DNA from: Thiohalocapsa sp. ML1
Lineage (GTDB): Bacteria; Pseudomonadota; Gammaproteobacteria; Chromatiales; Chromatiaceae
Assembly (NCBI RefSeq): GCF_001469165.1
Contig: NZ_JABX01000016.1
Span: 1-64,000, forward strand
Reading direction: 5' to 3'
Length of the DNA stretch: 64,000 nucleotides
Shown here one piece after another: positions 39,025 through 48,080 of the stretch (positions are counted from its first letter, which is position 1; every line of letters starts with the position of its first letter). The position numbers and the translations under genes were made by a program. The notes below the pieces were generated by a model that was not told the DNA's origin, did not search any database, and worked only from the letters and a program-made list of their open reading frames with translations.

Positions 39025-40798
39025 GTCCGTGCCGATGCCCGCGTGGTCCTGTTCTGGGCAAGCGCCCGCGGTTCGAGGCCGCGTCGGGCCGCCTCCGGCG
39101 CTGCTCTGGTTGCTGCTCTGCGTTCTGCTCGCCGGGCTGCTGCCCATCTGCGGCCCGGCGCACGCCGAAGATGCGAACGGCGCGCCGAGCGGGGCCGCCG
39201 CCGTGCAGCCCGCCGCCGCCGGATCGGGCGCTGCGCAGATCGCGTGGCCCGAAAAGCTCTACAACCCCGCGCCGGCCGATGACGACCTGATCCTGCCGTT
39301 GCCCTGCGGCGGTGCCATGGTGCTCCGCCCCGTGGTGATCCCGGCCGGCGGCCTCCTTGACGACCGACCGGTGGAGATCGGCCAGGGCGACCCGGAGCGC
39401 GGCTACAAAGAGGGCCGGCGCATGAGCTGGTTGGCCGGCTCCTTCAGCGATGCCGACGCACCGACCCGCCGCTATTACATCGCCAAGTACGAGACGACCG
39501 TCGACCAATACGCCGCGGTGATGGCGGCCGGAGCGTCCGACTGCCCGCGTCCGACCATGCGCGGGCGTCTGCCGAAGACCGAGGTGAGCTGGTTCGAGGC
39601 CGTGGATTACTCGCGGCGCCTGTCGGAATGGCTCCTGGCCAATGCCCCGCGCGCGCTGCCGTCCGAGGGCAGTGAGCCGGGCTTTTTGCGGCTGCCGAAA
39701 GAAGAGGAATGGGAGTTCGCTGCCCGCGGCGGCATGCAGGTGGACGAGACCGAATTCCTGGCGCCGGTGTTCCCGATGCCGGCGGGCGACCTCGCACGCT
39801 ACGCCTGGTTCGAGAGCAGCGGCTCCGCGGGCGGGGAGCTGCATCCGGTTGGGCTGTTGAAGCCCAATCCGCTCGGACTGCACGACGTGCTCGGCAACGC
39901 CGCGGAGATGACGCTGGCGCCCTTCCACCTGGACCGGCGCGGACGGCCGCACGGGCAAGCCGGGGGCTTCGTCAGCCGGGGTGGCGATTTCGGCACGCCC
40001 GCGAGTCAGTTGACCAGCGCGTTGCGCCAGGAGCACAACTATTTCGTCGCCGCCGATGCGCGTGCCAAGCGCATGGACAGCCTCGGCTTTCGGCTGGTGT
40101 TGACGGCGCCCGTGATCGTATCCAGCGAGCGCCTGGAGGCGATCAAGGCGGCGTGGACCGCCCTGCCGGCGCCGGCCATGGCGGCCGGGGGCGATGCCGC
40201 ACAGGCGCTGTCGGATTTGCGCCAACTCGCCGAGCAGACCGACGACGACGCGCTGCGCACGCGGCTGGAGCTGATCGAGCGCGACATGGCCAAGGGGCAG
40301 GCGGAGCTGAACGAGGCGCGGCTGCGCTCGCTGCGCGCGCTGCTGAAGATGGGCGCCTTGCTCGGCAAACGGGTGGTCACCGACGCACGCCGGGCCGACG
40401 CGGTGGAGCAGCTCATGGACCTGGCGGAGAGCCGGTTCGCCTCCTTCGAGACCGATGTCGCCGGCCGCGCCGGCGGCGCGGACGCCATCGCCGAGGCCCG
40501 TGCGGTGCTGGACGAGAAGCTCGGGAAATGGCGTGCACAGCGCGATGAGATCCGCGCCGGGCTGGACAACGGCCTGTCCTATTACGGCGACATGGTGATC
40601 CAGACCGCGCGCGACTATGGCGAGGCCGAAACGGCAACCGCGCTCGGCGTCGTCGCCGAGGAATTCCGCCTCCAGCGCAACGCCTATCTGGCGCCCTATG
40701 CGGCGCGCTTCACCGAGCACATGGCGCTGTATCGGGCGGCGGGACAGGCCGACAAGGCCCTATGGCTGCGTGAGCTGCATGAGGTGAGCCCGCCCTGA
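39017..40798 (+). CDS. SUMF1/FGE-like periplasmic protein, TagR-like
   Basis: 593 aa. N-terminal hydrophobic segment (about 26-46, ending PAHAED) is a signal peptide or anchor. The SUMF1 domain (about 90-360) has YYIAKYETTVDQYAAVM, PKTEVSWFEAVDYSRRLSEW, FLRLPKEEEWEFAARGG, LHDVLGNAAEMTLAPF and a closing SLGFRLVL. The catalytic cysteines of true formylglycine enzymes are not evident, as expected for TagR, which acts as a periplasmic regulator of PpkA. Residues 370-593 are a helical extension rich in Arg/Ala/Glu. The ATG follows GAGGGG. Confidence 0.87.
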   Translation: MCESVPMPAWSCSGQAPAVRGRVGPPPALLWLLLCVLLAGLLPICGPAHAEDANGAPSGAAAVQPAAAGSGAAQIAWPEKLYNPAPADDDLILPLPCGGAMVLRPVVIPAGGLLDDRPVEIGQGDPERGYKEGRRMSWLAGSFSDADAPTRRYYIAKYETTVDQYAAVMAAGASDCPRPTMRGRLPKTEVSWFEAVDYSRRLSEWLLANAPRALPSEGSEPGFLRLPKEEEWEFAARGGMQVDETEFLAPVFPMPAGDLARYAWFESSGSAGGELHPVGLLKPNPLGLHDVLGNAAEMTLAPFHLDRRGRPHGQAGGFVSRGGDFGTPASQLTSALRQEHNYFVAADARAKRMDSLGFRLVLTAPVIVSSERLEAIKAAWTALPAPAMAAGGDAAQALSDLRQLAEQTDDDALRTRLELIERDMAKGQAELNEARLRSLRALLKMGALLGKRVVTDARRADAVEQLMDLAESRFASFETDVAGRAGGADAIAEARAVLDEKLGKWRAQRDEIRAGLDNGLSYYGDMVIQTARDYGEAETATALGVVAEEFRLQRNAYLAPYAARFTEHMALYRAAGQADKALWLRELHEVSPP

Positions 40799-40930
40799 GC
40801 CGCCTGCGGCGCTGCGCTTCGGGCCGATTTGGGAATTCCGTCGACGCTGCAGCTTTTCATCTAAGATGCCGAGCAGCAGTGAAACGCCCCGCCTGCCGTG
40901 GGCTTTGGATCCAAACTGGAGGACTCTTGC

Positions 40931-41746
40931 GTGCCGCCCACGAACCGTCTATCGGATCATTCGCGTCCAGTCTTTCTGGTCTTGCCCGCCTGTTCGCTGG
41001 CCTTGACGATGGCGGGCTGCGTCAGCACGCCCACGGCGCTCGACAGTGCCGCACAGGGTGCGGCCGCCCTCGCTCAGCAACTGGGTCAGGGCATGCCGAC
41101 GTTGGGGAGCGGCGCGGCGCAATCCGGCGCGGCGGCAGCCGAGTCGAGTGCTCCGCTCACGCCTGCGGAGGAGCGCCTGCGGCGGCAGAGCCGAGCCTTT
41201 CAGCGCACGGTTTGGGAAGGCGCGCTGATCGGCGCCGGCGCCGGCGCGCTCTGGGGTGTGCTCGCCGGGGACGACACCAAGGGCATTCTCACCAAGACGG
41301 CCATCGGCGGCGCCGTCGGCGGCTTGGCCGGGGCCTACATCGCCAGCAAGCAAAAGGCCTTCGCCTCGGAGGAGGATCAGCTCGATTCGATGATCGCGGA
41401 CGTGCGCCAGTCAAACCGGGACGCCGAGGCCCTCATTGCCAGCCTGCGGGAGGTCATCGCCGAGGACCGGGCCCGGCTTGCCGCCGTGGAGCGGCGCTAT
41501 CGCGCGGGGCAGGCCACCGAGGCTGACCTTGCGGCTACGCGCAAGCGCGTCGCCGTGAATCGTTCCATCGCGCAGGACGCCGCGAAGGGTGCGCGCGAGC
41601 AATTCGCCATGTACTCCGGTGCGGAGCGCGCCTTTCGGGACAAGAGCCCGGGCACGGACACCCAAGGGCTTAAGTCCGAGCTGACAACCTACAAGCAACA
41701 GATCGAAACCCTCGATGGGCTCGCCGACAGCATATCGGTGGCCTGA
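40931..41746 (+). CDS. lipoprotein with glycine zipper
   Basis: 271 aa from a GTG with GGAGGA 7-8 nt upstream. Signal peptide with a lipobox ending AGC at Cys30. A glycine-zipper segment (about 97-137: GALIGAGAGALWGVLAGDD and GGAVGGLAGAY) follows, then a helical coiled coil (about 145-260). In position it corresponds to the lipoprotein TagQ of the T6SS phosphorylation pathway, although TagQ is not recognised by sequence here. Likely in the outer membrane or periplasm. Confidence 0.75.
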   Translation: MPPTNRLSDHSRPVFLVLPACSLALTMAGCVSTPTALDSAAQGAAALAQQLGQGMPTLGSGAAQSGAAAAESSAPLTPAEERLRRQSRAFQRTVWEGALIGAGAGALWGVLAGDDTKGILTKTAIGGAVGGLAGAYIASKQKAFASEEDQLDSMIADVRQSNRDAEALIASLREVIAEDRARLAAVERRYRAGQATEADLAATRKRVAVNRSIAQDAAKGAREQFAMYSGAERAFRDKSPGTDTQGLKSELTTYKQQIETLDGLADSISVA

Positions 41747-41764
41747 GCCGGGAGGCGCTGCGCT

Positions 41765-42346
41765 ATGAACCATCCTGCACAGCCCGCTTGTGCGCGCGCA
41801 GAACGGCCGCGGCTTAGCCCGCCGCGGCGTCGTCGCGCGGCTCTCTTGCCGGCATTTGCGTCGTTATCCCTGCTGGTCGCCCTCGCCGGCTGTGCGACCA
41901 GCCCTGACCCGCGCGACGGCGGCTTCGTCAGCGGCGTCGTCGGGCTCAGCGGCGGCTACCAGCGGCGCATCGATGAGCGCCGCGAGACGCTCAGTGCCGA
42001 GCAGGCCGCGCAACGGCGCCTGGCGGTGGAGCGGCAGGAGGTCGAGCTGGAGCGCGACGCGGTACGCGCCGAGCTGCAACGGGCGGAGCAGAAGCTCGCG
42101 GCGCAGCAGCGGCGCATCGCCGCCGAACGCGCCCGGATCCTGGCCTTGAAACAACAGAGCGCCGCGGAGCGCGCACGGCTTGCCGAGCTCAAGCGCGCGG
42201 AAACCCGCGCCGGCGACGCCAAGCGCAAGCTCCGCGCGGCCGATGTCGCGCGCGATCCGCTGCCGAGCCTGCAGGCCAAGTCCCGCAGCATCGAGCAGGA
42301 GCTGCGCGAGATCGACGGCATGGTCACCGCCGTGGGTGGAGTGTAA
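41765..42346 (+). CDS. coiled-coil lipoprotein, 193 aa
   Basis: N-terminal region with Arg-rich start, then LLVALAGC (lipobox, Cys43). After a short linker, residues about 65-190 are a long Arg/Glu/Ala/Gln coiled coil (ERQEVELERDAVRAELQRAE). Located 18 bp after the first lipoprotein gene and probably the last gene of the kinase operon. Confidence 0.75.
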   Translation: MNHPAQPACARAERPRLSPPRRRRAALLPAFASLSLLVALAGCATSPDPRDGGFVSGVVGLSGGYQRRIDERRETLSAEQAAQRRLAVERQEVELERDAVRAELQRAEQKLAAQQRRIAAERARILALKQQSAAERARLAELKRAETRAGDAKRKLRAADVARDPLPSLQAKSRSIEQELREIDGMVTAVGGV

Positions 42347-42382
42347 GCCGGTCGCTATCGACGGTGACGGCATCGCAAAGTT

Positions 42383-42505
42383 GCCGTGGTAATCCATGAT
42401 CAGATAGGCGCTGCCGTGGGCTTCGAGAAATTGGCGCACGCGCACGAAGTGGGGATGATTCAGCCGCGCCGGCGTGCGCGCCTCGGCACGAAGGGCGCTC
42501 GTTGC
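42383..42505 (-). pseudogene. fragment of a Ser/Thr protein kinase
   Basis: A minus-strand reading of about 40 residues gives ALRAEARTPARLNHPHFVRV and RQFLEAHGSAYLIMDY. This is the alpha-C helix to hinge part of a eukaryotic-like kinase (compare EA.. L..L.HP.IV.V...FE..GTAYLVM.Y). Nothing before or after it belongs to a kinase, so it is a fragment left by rearrangement. It lies between the lipoprotein gene and the phospholipase gene. Confidence 0.65.
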
Positions 42506-42542
42506 GGCTTGTGTCCGTACACGTAACCGATTATGGCCCCGC

Positions 42543-43631
42543 TCAGCGATCCAGCAGATCGTTCAGCGCGAGGCCGGCGGAGACGGCGTTCTGCTTGAAG
42601 TTGTAGTCCAGCAGGGTGTCGCCGTAGCCGGTAAAGCCGACGACGTAGCCGCGCAGCGGTCCGATCAGCGGCGGCGTCATCCAGGTCAGGCGCAGCGCCC
42701 CCTTCTTTTCGACCGGATTGCCGCGGCCCATGAGCGAGAAGCTGTGTCCGCCGCGCTTGTAGACAGCGGTCAGGTCGCCGTAGCCGTAGTAGTCCGTGAT
42801 GTCTGGGTTGTCGGTGTCGCTGGTCGCGTCGTCGATGCGCAGCCACGGGCGCAGCAGCAGCGCGAAGTCGCCCTTCTCGATGCCGATCTCGGCCACCAGC
42901 CGGTCCCAACTGCGCGAGATCGGGTCGGCGCGGCCGTTGGATTGGTGGGCATAACCCAAGCTCAGCAACTGCCAGTCGAAGCCGGCGAAGCTGCGCTTGG
43001 GCTGCCAGACGAGCTTGAGCTCCGGCTCGTAGTTGGTGTCGCGGAAGGGGCTGGAGTTGTCGCCGTTGTAGAGCTGCCAGAAGCTCTCCTGGGTGTACGC
43101 AAACCAGGCGCCGAAGCGGCGGTCGTTGCTGGCCCAGACGCGGGTCTTGAAGCTGATTTGGAAGGCCGCTTCGACCTTGTCCACCTCGCCGTCGCCGTCG
43201 TTGAGCGCGCCGAACAGCGGCTCGAAGGGCGCATCGTTGGTGCGGCTCTGCCAGCGCACCGGGGCCAGGTAGTTCGGGCGATAGAGCTTGATCAGATAGC
43301 GCTCGCTGTCGGGGTTGAAGCTCCAGGCGCGGGTCAGGTGAGAGGTCTCGAGAGACTCGGCGGGGCTCGCCGGGCCCGGGCTTTCCGCTGCCGGTGCGCG
43401 CATCGCCGGCGACGGGCTCGGCAGGGCCGGGAGCGGCGCGCCGGTCGCCGCGAGCGCCGGCGCACGCCCGTGCGCGCGGTCGTAGCAGGCGAGCCTGTCC
43501 TGATCGTCGTCGATGGCCGCGCAGGCCTGCGTGGCGTCTTGCGCGTGGCTGTTCGTCGGGACAACCGCGGCGGCGAGCAGCAGCGCTGTGCAGAGCGCCG
43601 CGGAGTTCAATGCCGGCATGGGATCAGTCAT
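42543..43631 (-). CDS. pldA: outer-membrane phospholipase A
   Basis: 362 aa with a signal peptide (cleaved after NSHAQ) and a low-complexity Pro/Ala linker (about 55-95). The PldA/OMPLA beta barrel then begins (SHLTRAWSF, PNYLAPV). The active-site segment YAHQSNGR (about 230) has the His and Ser of OMPLA, and the DRL and NPV segments that follow are as in the family. It hydrolyses phospholipids in the outer leaflet when the outer membrane is disturbed. Confidence 0.92.
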   Translation of the reverse strand: MTDPMPALNSAALCTALLLAAAVVPTNSHAQDATQACAAIDDDQDRLACYDRAHGRAPALAATGAPLPALPSPSPAMRAPAAESPGPASPAESLETSHLTRAWSFNPDSERYLIKLYRPNYLAPVRWQSRTNDAPFEPLFGALNDGDGEVDKVEAAFQISFKTRVWASNDRRFGAWFAYTQESFWQLYNGDNSSPFRDTNYEPELKLVWQPKRSFAGFDWQLLSLGYAHQSNGRADPISRSWDRLVAEIGIEKGDFALLLRPWLRIDDATSDTDNPDITDYYGYGDLTAVYKRGGHSFSLMGRGNPVEKKGALRLTWMTPPLIGPLRGYVVGFTGYGDTLLDYNFKQNAVSAGLALNDLLDR

Positions 43632-43944
43632 GGAATCACCTCATGGTGTCTGCTCGGTGCAAGCGCGTGAAGGGTGGGGGGCCTGTGGTTGCCCGCGGGC
43701 AGTGACGGGTCGGCCGCGGAGCTTAACAAGCCGGGCGCCGGGCGGAAGGTCCGTCGCTGTGCAAAGACGCCGATACATTCAGCATTCCGAGCGAAGCCGC
43801 CCGAAGTGTCGCGGCTCGCGCCCGCTCTCGGGGCCGGGCCAGTTACAGTGTCGGTTGATTCAGAGCCGTCACCGACCAGGGCGGCGGCGCCCACCGGACC
43901 CGCTGCGCTATGATCCCACGCCGGTTTCCTTGGCTGCCGTCCCC
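43632..43944. other. divergent intergenic region
   Basis: 313 bp between pldA (minus) and the DUF900 hydrolase (plus). No gene or repeat recognised. Confidence 0.4.
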
Positions 43945-45144
43945 ATGAAGCGAACGACCTTCCGCCTGCTCATCGTGCTCGGCTGCGTTGTCGCGGTGCT
44001 GCTCGGCGCCGGGGCCTATCTCTATTTCATCGGCACGCGCACGCTGCTGGAGCATGCGGAGGCGCTGCGGTTCAGCCGGGTGCAGGCGCCGCGGCTGGCG
44101 GGCACCGATACCTTCCGGCTGTTCTATGCGTCCAACCGCGTGCCGCGGCCGGAGCTGGACGGCCCGGCGGATGCGCGTTTTCTGTCGGCGCGCCAGGGTG
44201 AGCTGGAGCTCGGCAGCTTCGACATCACCCTGGAGCCTGCGCTCGGCGTCGGCATGCTGCTGAACGCGAGCGATTGGCTCATCAACGAGGAGATCCAGCT
44301 CAAGGCCGTGCGCCCGCTGACGCGCCCGGCCTTCGTCGGCGAGCTGCGCGAACAGGTACTGGCGTCGTCCTACCAGTCGCTGCTGGTGGTGGTGCACGGC
44401 TACCGCGAGAGCTTTCCGTCGGCGCTGCGCAAGACGGCGTTTCTGACCCATGTGCTCGACATCGACTCGCCGGTGCTGTTGTTCGACTGGCCGGGGGATC
44501 AGGGGGCGTCGCTGTCGGGCTACCAGCGCGCTCGGCGGGTAGCGAGCGAATCCGGTGCCGAGCTGGCGGCGGCGTTGGCGCTGGTGGTGGAGCAGGTGGC
44601 GCCGCGGCGGCTCTGGCTGATCGCCAACAGCTTGGGCGGGCAGGTAGTGGCGGACGCCTTCCAGCACTTGGCGGCAGCGCCGGGCTTCGCGGACAGCGAG
44701 ACCGAGATCGAGAACGTGATTCTGACCGCGCCGGACGTGGGCCGGCAGGAGTTCGATGCGGCGTTTCGCGCCGAGATCGAGGCCCTCGCGGACAACCTGA
44801 CCGTCTACGTGTCGGCCAACGACCGGGCGCTGTTGGTGAGCCGGCTCGTGAACTGGAGCCGGCGCCTAGGCGAGAGCACGCTCAACCCGCGCAACCCGGA
44901 TCAGGCCGTGGTCGCGGCGAGCTTTGCGGCGCTGATGGAGCCGGCGGACCGGCGCCTCACGCTGGTGGATGTGACGCCGGTGAACCGCACGCGCAACTTC
45001 CACAACTTCAGCCTGGAGACGCCGGAGTTTTTCGACGATCTGTTCTCGCGCCTCACCCACACCGACCTGCCCGCAAGCCGGCCGCTGTACTTTCTGGAGA
45101 CCGCGGACGGGCGGCGGTACTTCGTGCTAACGCGGGGGCGGTGA
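43945..45144 (+). CDS. DUF900-type alpha/beta hydrolase, membrane-anchored
   Basis: 399 aa. N-terminal helix (about 7-28) anchors it to the inner membrane. The alpha/beta-hydrolase core of the DUF900 group has VVVHGYRESF (about 150), nucleophile elbow ANSLGGQV (Ser about 229), VYVSANDRAL with the acid, and a late His in NFHNFS. It shares no operon with pldA, which is divergent. Substrate unknown; esterase or lipase activity is expected. Confidence 0.85.
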   Translation: MKRTTFRLLIVLGCVVAVLLGAGAYLYFIGTRTLLEHAEALRFSRVQAPRLAGTDTFRLFYASNRVPRPELDGPADARFLSARQGELELGSFDITLEPALGVGMLLNASDWLINEEIQLKAVRPLTRPAFVGELREQVLASSYQSLLVVVHGYRESFPSALRKTAFLTHVLDIDSPVLLFDWPGDQGASLSGYQRARRVASESGAELAAALALVVEQVAPRRLWLIANSLGGQVVADAFQHLAAAPGFADSETEIENVILTAPDVGRQEFDAAFRAEIEALADNLTVYVSANDRALLVSRLVNWSRRLGESTLNPRNPDQAVVAASFAALMEPADRRLTLVDVTPVNRTRNFHNFSLETPEFFDDLFSRLTHTDLPASRPLYFLETADGRRYFVLTRGR

Positions 45145-45148
45145 TTCG

Positions 45149-45218
45149 TCGTGGAGCCGGCTTCCAGCCGGCTGCCCGTTCGTGGCGCCGGCTTCCAGCC
45201 GGCTGTCCATTCGTGGAA
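45149..45218. repeat. GCCGGCTTCCAGCCGGC palindrome, two copies
   Basis: The unit GCCGGCTTCCAGCCGGCTG occurs twice, separated by CCCGTTCGTGG and followed by TCCATTCGTGG. It is related to the GCCGGCTTTCCAGCCGGC module of the dispersed repeat. It sits between the converging ends of the DUF900 and AI-2E genes. Confidence 0.7.
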
Positions 45219-45224
45219 CCCCGC

Positions 45225-46367
45225 TCAGTCCGCCGCCCCGCCGTCGCCCTTGCCAGCGGACAGTGCCGCCGCCGCCGATGCGTTTGCGGCATCCGGCGCG
45301 GGCAGCTCGGCGGCGGGTGGCAGTGCCTCGTCGTCCACCTTGATCTCCGGCCCAAGCAGGATCGCGAGGGGCCGCGTGTGTGGGCTCGCATCGAGCAGCG
45401 CGATGACGGCGGCGGTGAGGGGCACGGCGAGAAACATGCCCACCAAGCCGAACAGCCAGCCCCAGAACAACAGCGAGATGAACACCGCGAGCGTTGAGAT
45501 GCCGAGCCCGCGGCCCATGACCTTGGGCTCGATGCCGTTGCCGATGATGGTGTTGATGGCAAGGTAGCCGACGGTAACAAACAGCGCCGTCGGGATGTCC
45601 GTCTGCACCAGCGCCATCAGCACCGCCGGGATCATCATCACGACGTTGCCGACCACGGGCACGAAGTTGAGCAGGAAGGCGAGGATGGCCCACAGCGCGG
45701 CGAAATCGATGCCGATCAGCCACAGCAGCACCCAGACGCAGGCGCCGGTGCCGGCGCTGGTCAGCGTCTTGATCTGCATGTAGCGGTTGATGCGCGCGAA
45801 GAGCTGCGTGATGCGCGCCTCGTTCTCCGCCGTCAGGTTGAAGGCCGCATGCAGCTTGGCGCGCATGCCGGGCGCCTCCAGCAGGATGAACATCACCGCG
45901 AGCAGCACCAAGAGACCCATCGCGAGCACGCCGCTCGCGTTGGACAGCATGAGCCGCACCAGGACCATGACCTTACCCGGGTCCATCAGGTCCGGGATGG
46001 CCTCCTGCGAATGATCGAGACCCACCCGCTCCAGCAAGCCGCCCAGCTCCTGGCTCAGCAGCATGAAGCGCTCTTGGTACGTCGGAAAGCTTTCGCGGAA
46101 GCCCTCCAGCGCCCCGGTGGTGACCAGCGCAAACAGGCTGCCCACGTCCAGCAGCACGAAGGCGATGACCGCAAGTGCGCCCCACTTGGGCACGCCTTTG
46201 CGGCGCATCCACACAAGCCCCGGCGTCACGATCACGGCGATGAATACGGCCAAGAGCAGCGGTGTCAGGATGGGTGCTGCGAGCTTCATGAGGCCGATGA
46301 CGAGCGCGAGGGAGCCCGCGACCATGATGGCCCGCGCAGGCGGGGTGAATTCGAGCTGCGACTGCAT
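45225..46367 (-). CDS. AI-2E family transporter
   Basis: 380 aa with about eight membrane helices. The start has GAGGA about 8 nt upstream. Family features are the paired N-terminal helices (AIMVAGSLALVIGLMKLAAP, LLAVFIAVIVTPG), the amphipathic middle region, and the conserved C-terminal block LWAILAFLLNFVPVVGN and IIGNGIEPKVMGRGLG. Members export small molecules (AI-2, Na+/H+ in some). The last 45 residues are a cytoplasmic Ala-rich tail. Confidence 0.88.
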   Translation of the reverse strand: MQSQLEFTPPARAIMVAGSLALVIGLMKLAAPILTPLLLAVFIAVIVTPGLVWMRRKGVPKWGALAVIAFVLLDVGSLFALVTTGALEGFRESFPTYQERFMLLSQELGGLLERVGLDHSQEAIPDLMDPGKVMVLVRLMLSNASGVLAMGLLVLLAVMFILLEAPGMRAKLHAAFNLTAENEARITQLFARINRYMQIKTLTSAGTGACVWVLLWLIGIDFAALWAILAFLLNFVPVVGNVVMMIPAVLMALVQTDIPTALFVTVGYLAINTIIGNGIEPKVMGRGLGISTLAVFISLLFWGWLFGLVGMFLAVPLTAAVIALLDASPHTRPLAILLGPEIKVDDEALPPAAELPAPDAANASAAAALSAGKGDGGAAD

Positions 46368-46438
46368 GCCGGTGGGTCCTCGTTTAGGGTTAATGCTGCC
46401 GGTTGGCGGCTCGTGGTCGGTGCCGGCGCGCCCGGGGG

Positions 46439-46496
46439 AAGGGCCGAGGGCCAAGGGAGCCCTCCTCGGCCCTCGGCCCTCGGCCCTCGGCCCTTG
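46439..46496. terminator. GGCCGAGGG hairpin between lipase and AI-2E genes
   Basis: AAGGGCCGAGGGCCAAGGG pairs with the repeated CCTCGGCCCTCGGCCCTTGG. It lies just after the lipase stop on the minus strand and is the same palindrome type as at 13330. Likely to act as a terminator of the lipase transcript. Confidence 0.55.
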
Positions 46497-46513
46497 GTTC
46501 AGGCTCTGCCGGG

Positions 46514-48064
46514 CTAGGGCTGCGCAGGCGCCGCCGCGGCGCGCTGCTGCTCGACCTCCAGCAGCACGATGCGCGTGACCTCCGCCACTGCGTTCGGGTG
46601 GTCGAAGCCGCCGTGGCCCGTGGGCACGATGACCTCGGACTCGGCCGCCGCCAAACGCGCGCTCGACACCGGCACGACGCCGTCCGATCCGCTGCTGCCG
46701 TCGCCGCGACCGCGGTTGCCGAGGACGGAGTGTACGGGAACCGTCGGCGTGGTGGCGTCCAGCGCGCGCAGGAATCGCGAGCGCGGCGACAGGCCATGAA
46801 TGCTCGTGGGCAGGCGGCGGCTCTCGCCGCCGGCGATCTGGTTTAGCGCGTGCTCCGTCTCGTTCAGCAGCGTGTCCGGCAGTTGGATCAAACGGATCAC
46901 CAGCGCCCCCGCGCCGTTGGCCGCGAGCCGGCTGCCGCGGTGCGGCGTGAACAGAAACACCGCCCGGGCTACGTCCGTGCGCGGCTCGAAGATCAGCGCC
47001 CGGCGCACGCGGTTGTACTCGGCCAGGTCCGACACGCCGGGCACGATGGTCTCCGCCCGCGTCGGGCCGATGCCCGACACCTGGGCGCGCGACAGGATGC
47101 CGCCCATGCTGTGGCCGATGAGGATCATGGGCCGGTCGAGGCCGGTGTGCGCGACGGCGTCGTCGAGGGCATAGCGCAGTTGCAGCGCGGACAGCGGCAC
47201 CGGCTGGCCGGTCGGGTAGTAAAAGAACCAGAGCTGGCAGCAGTCGCGGATGCGCGGGTCCGCCCAGAGCTGCGTCACCAGCGGCTTCCAGATGTCGGGC
47301 GTCGACAACAGACCATGCACCAGCACCAGCGGCGTCTTGTCCGGCTGAAAGGGCTCCAGGAAGACAATGCGCGGCTCGCCGCGGAAGCGCCCCGGCCGCA
47401 GCAGGTTGCCGATGGCGGCCAGGGGGCGGATGCCCGTGGCCGTGGTGGCGTCGATGGGCGCGCGCAGGTCCATGGCAATAGGCAGGGTGCCGGCGGCGGT
47501 GGGCACTTGCGCCGCGGCATCGGGGTCCGCAAGGGCAGCCGCGGTTGCCGCGCTGCCGGCGCGCGGCTGTGCCACCAGTGTCGCGGGTAGGTGATAGCCG
47601 GCGCGCGGCGCGTTCGGATCAGCGGCTGCCGGGAGCCGGGCCACCACCGGCAGGCCGACGCCGCTGCGCCGCAGGCCGGTGTCGTCCCCGGTGGGGCGCA
47701 GCACGGGCCGCACGCCGGCGAGCTGGGCTGGGTCTTGCAGCGCGTCGGCGTCTTGTACGCCCGCGGCCGGGTGCGGTGGCGTCGCGGCTGTGAGCAGCGC
47801 CGGCAGATGCGCCGCCACGAGCGCGCGATGGCGGGCCTCGGCGCCGGCCTTATCCGTCCCGCGAGCACCGGAGCGGGCCAGGTCATCGATGGACTGCGCA
47901 AGCGCCGGCGCCAGGCTGGCCGGGGCGGGCGGGCCGCCGGCCTGCTGCTCCGGTGCCAGCCGCGGTGACGTCTGGCAGCCGAGCAGCCCGAGGGCCAGCA
48001 GGGCGGCGCCGAGCCCGGCGAGCGCCCGCCGCGAGACGGGCGGGTCTGTTGATCGACCGGGCAT
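46514..48064 (-). CDS. alpha/beta-hydrolase lipoprotein, PGAP1/lipase-like
   Basis: 516 aa. Signal peptide with lipobox LGLLGC, so the product should be lipidated. A low-complexity Ala/Pro/Gln-rich region (about 40-230) precedes the hydrolase domain: VLVHGLLSTPDIW, nucleophile IGHSMGGILS (Ser about 316), FTPHRGS, and the late His in GHGGFDHPN. The pattern fits triacylglycerol-lipase/PGAP1-like enzymes. The glycine-zipper gene at 48081 ends 16 bp before its start. Confidence 0.85.
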   Translation of the reverse strand: MPGRSTDPPVSRRALAGLGAALLALGLLGCQTSPRLAPEQQAGGPPAPASLAPALAQSIDDLARSGARGTDKAGAEARHRALVAAHLPALLTAATPPHPAAGVQDADALQDPAQLAGVRPVLRPTGDDTGLRRSGVGLPVVARLPAAADPNAPRAGYHLPATLVAQPRAGSAATAAALADPDAAAQVPTAAGTLPIAMDLRAPIDATTATGIRPLAAIGNLLRPGRFRGEPRIVFLEPFQPDKTPLVLVHGLLSTPDIWKPLVTQLWADPRIRDCCQLWFFYYPTGQPVPLSALQLRYALDDAVAHTGLDRPMILIGHSMGGILSRAQVSGIGPTRAETIVPGVSDLAEYNRVRRALIFEPRTDVARAVFLFTPHRGSRLAANGAGALVIRLIQLPDTLLNETEHALNQIAGGESRRLPTSIHGLSPRSRFLRALDATTPTVPVHSVLGNRGRGDGSSGSDGVVPVSSARLAAAESEVIVPTGHGGFDHPNAVAEVTRIVLLEVEQQRAAAAPAQP

Positions 48065-48080
48065 TGCCACGGCGCGCCGA

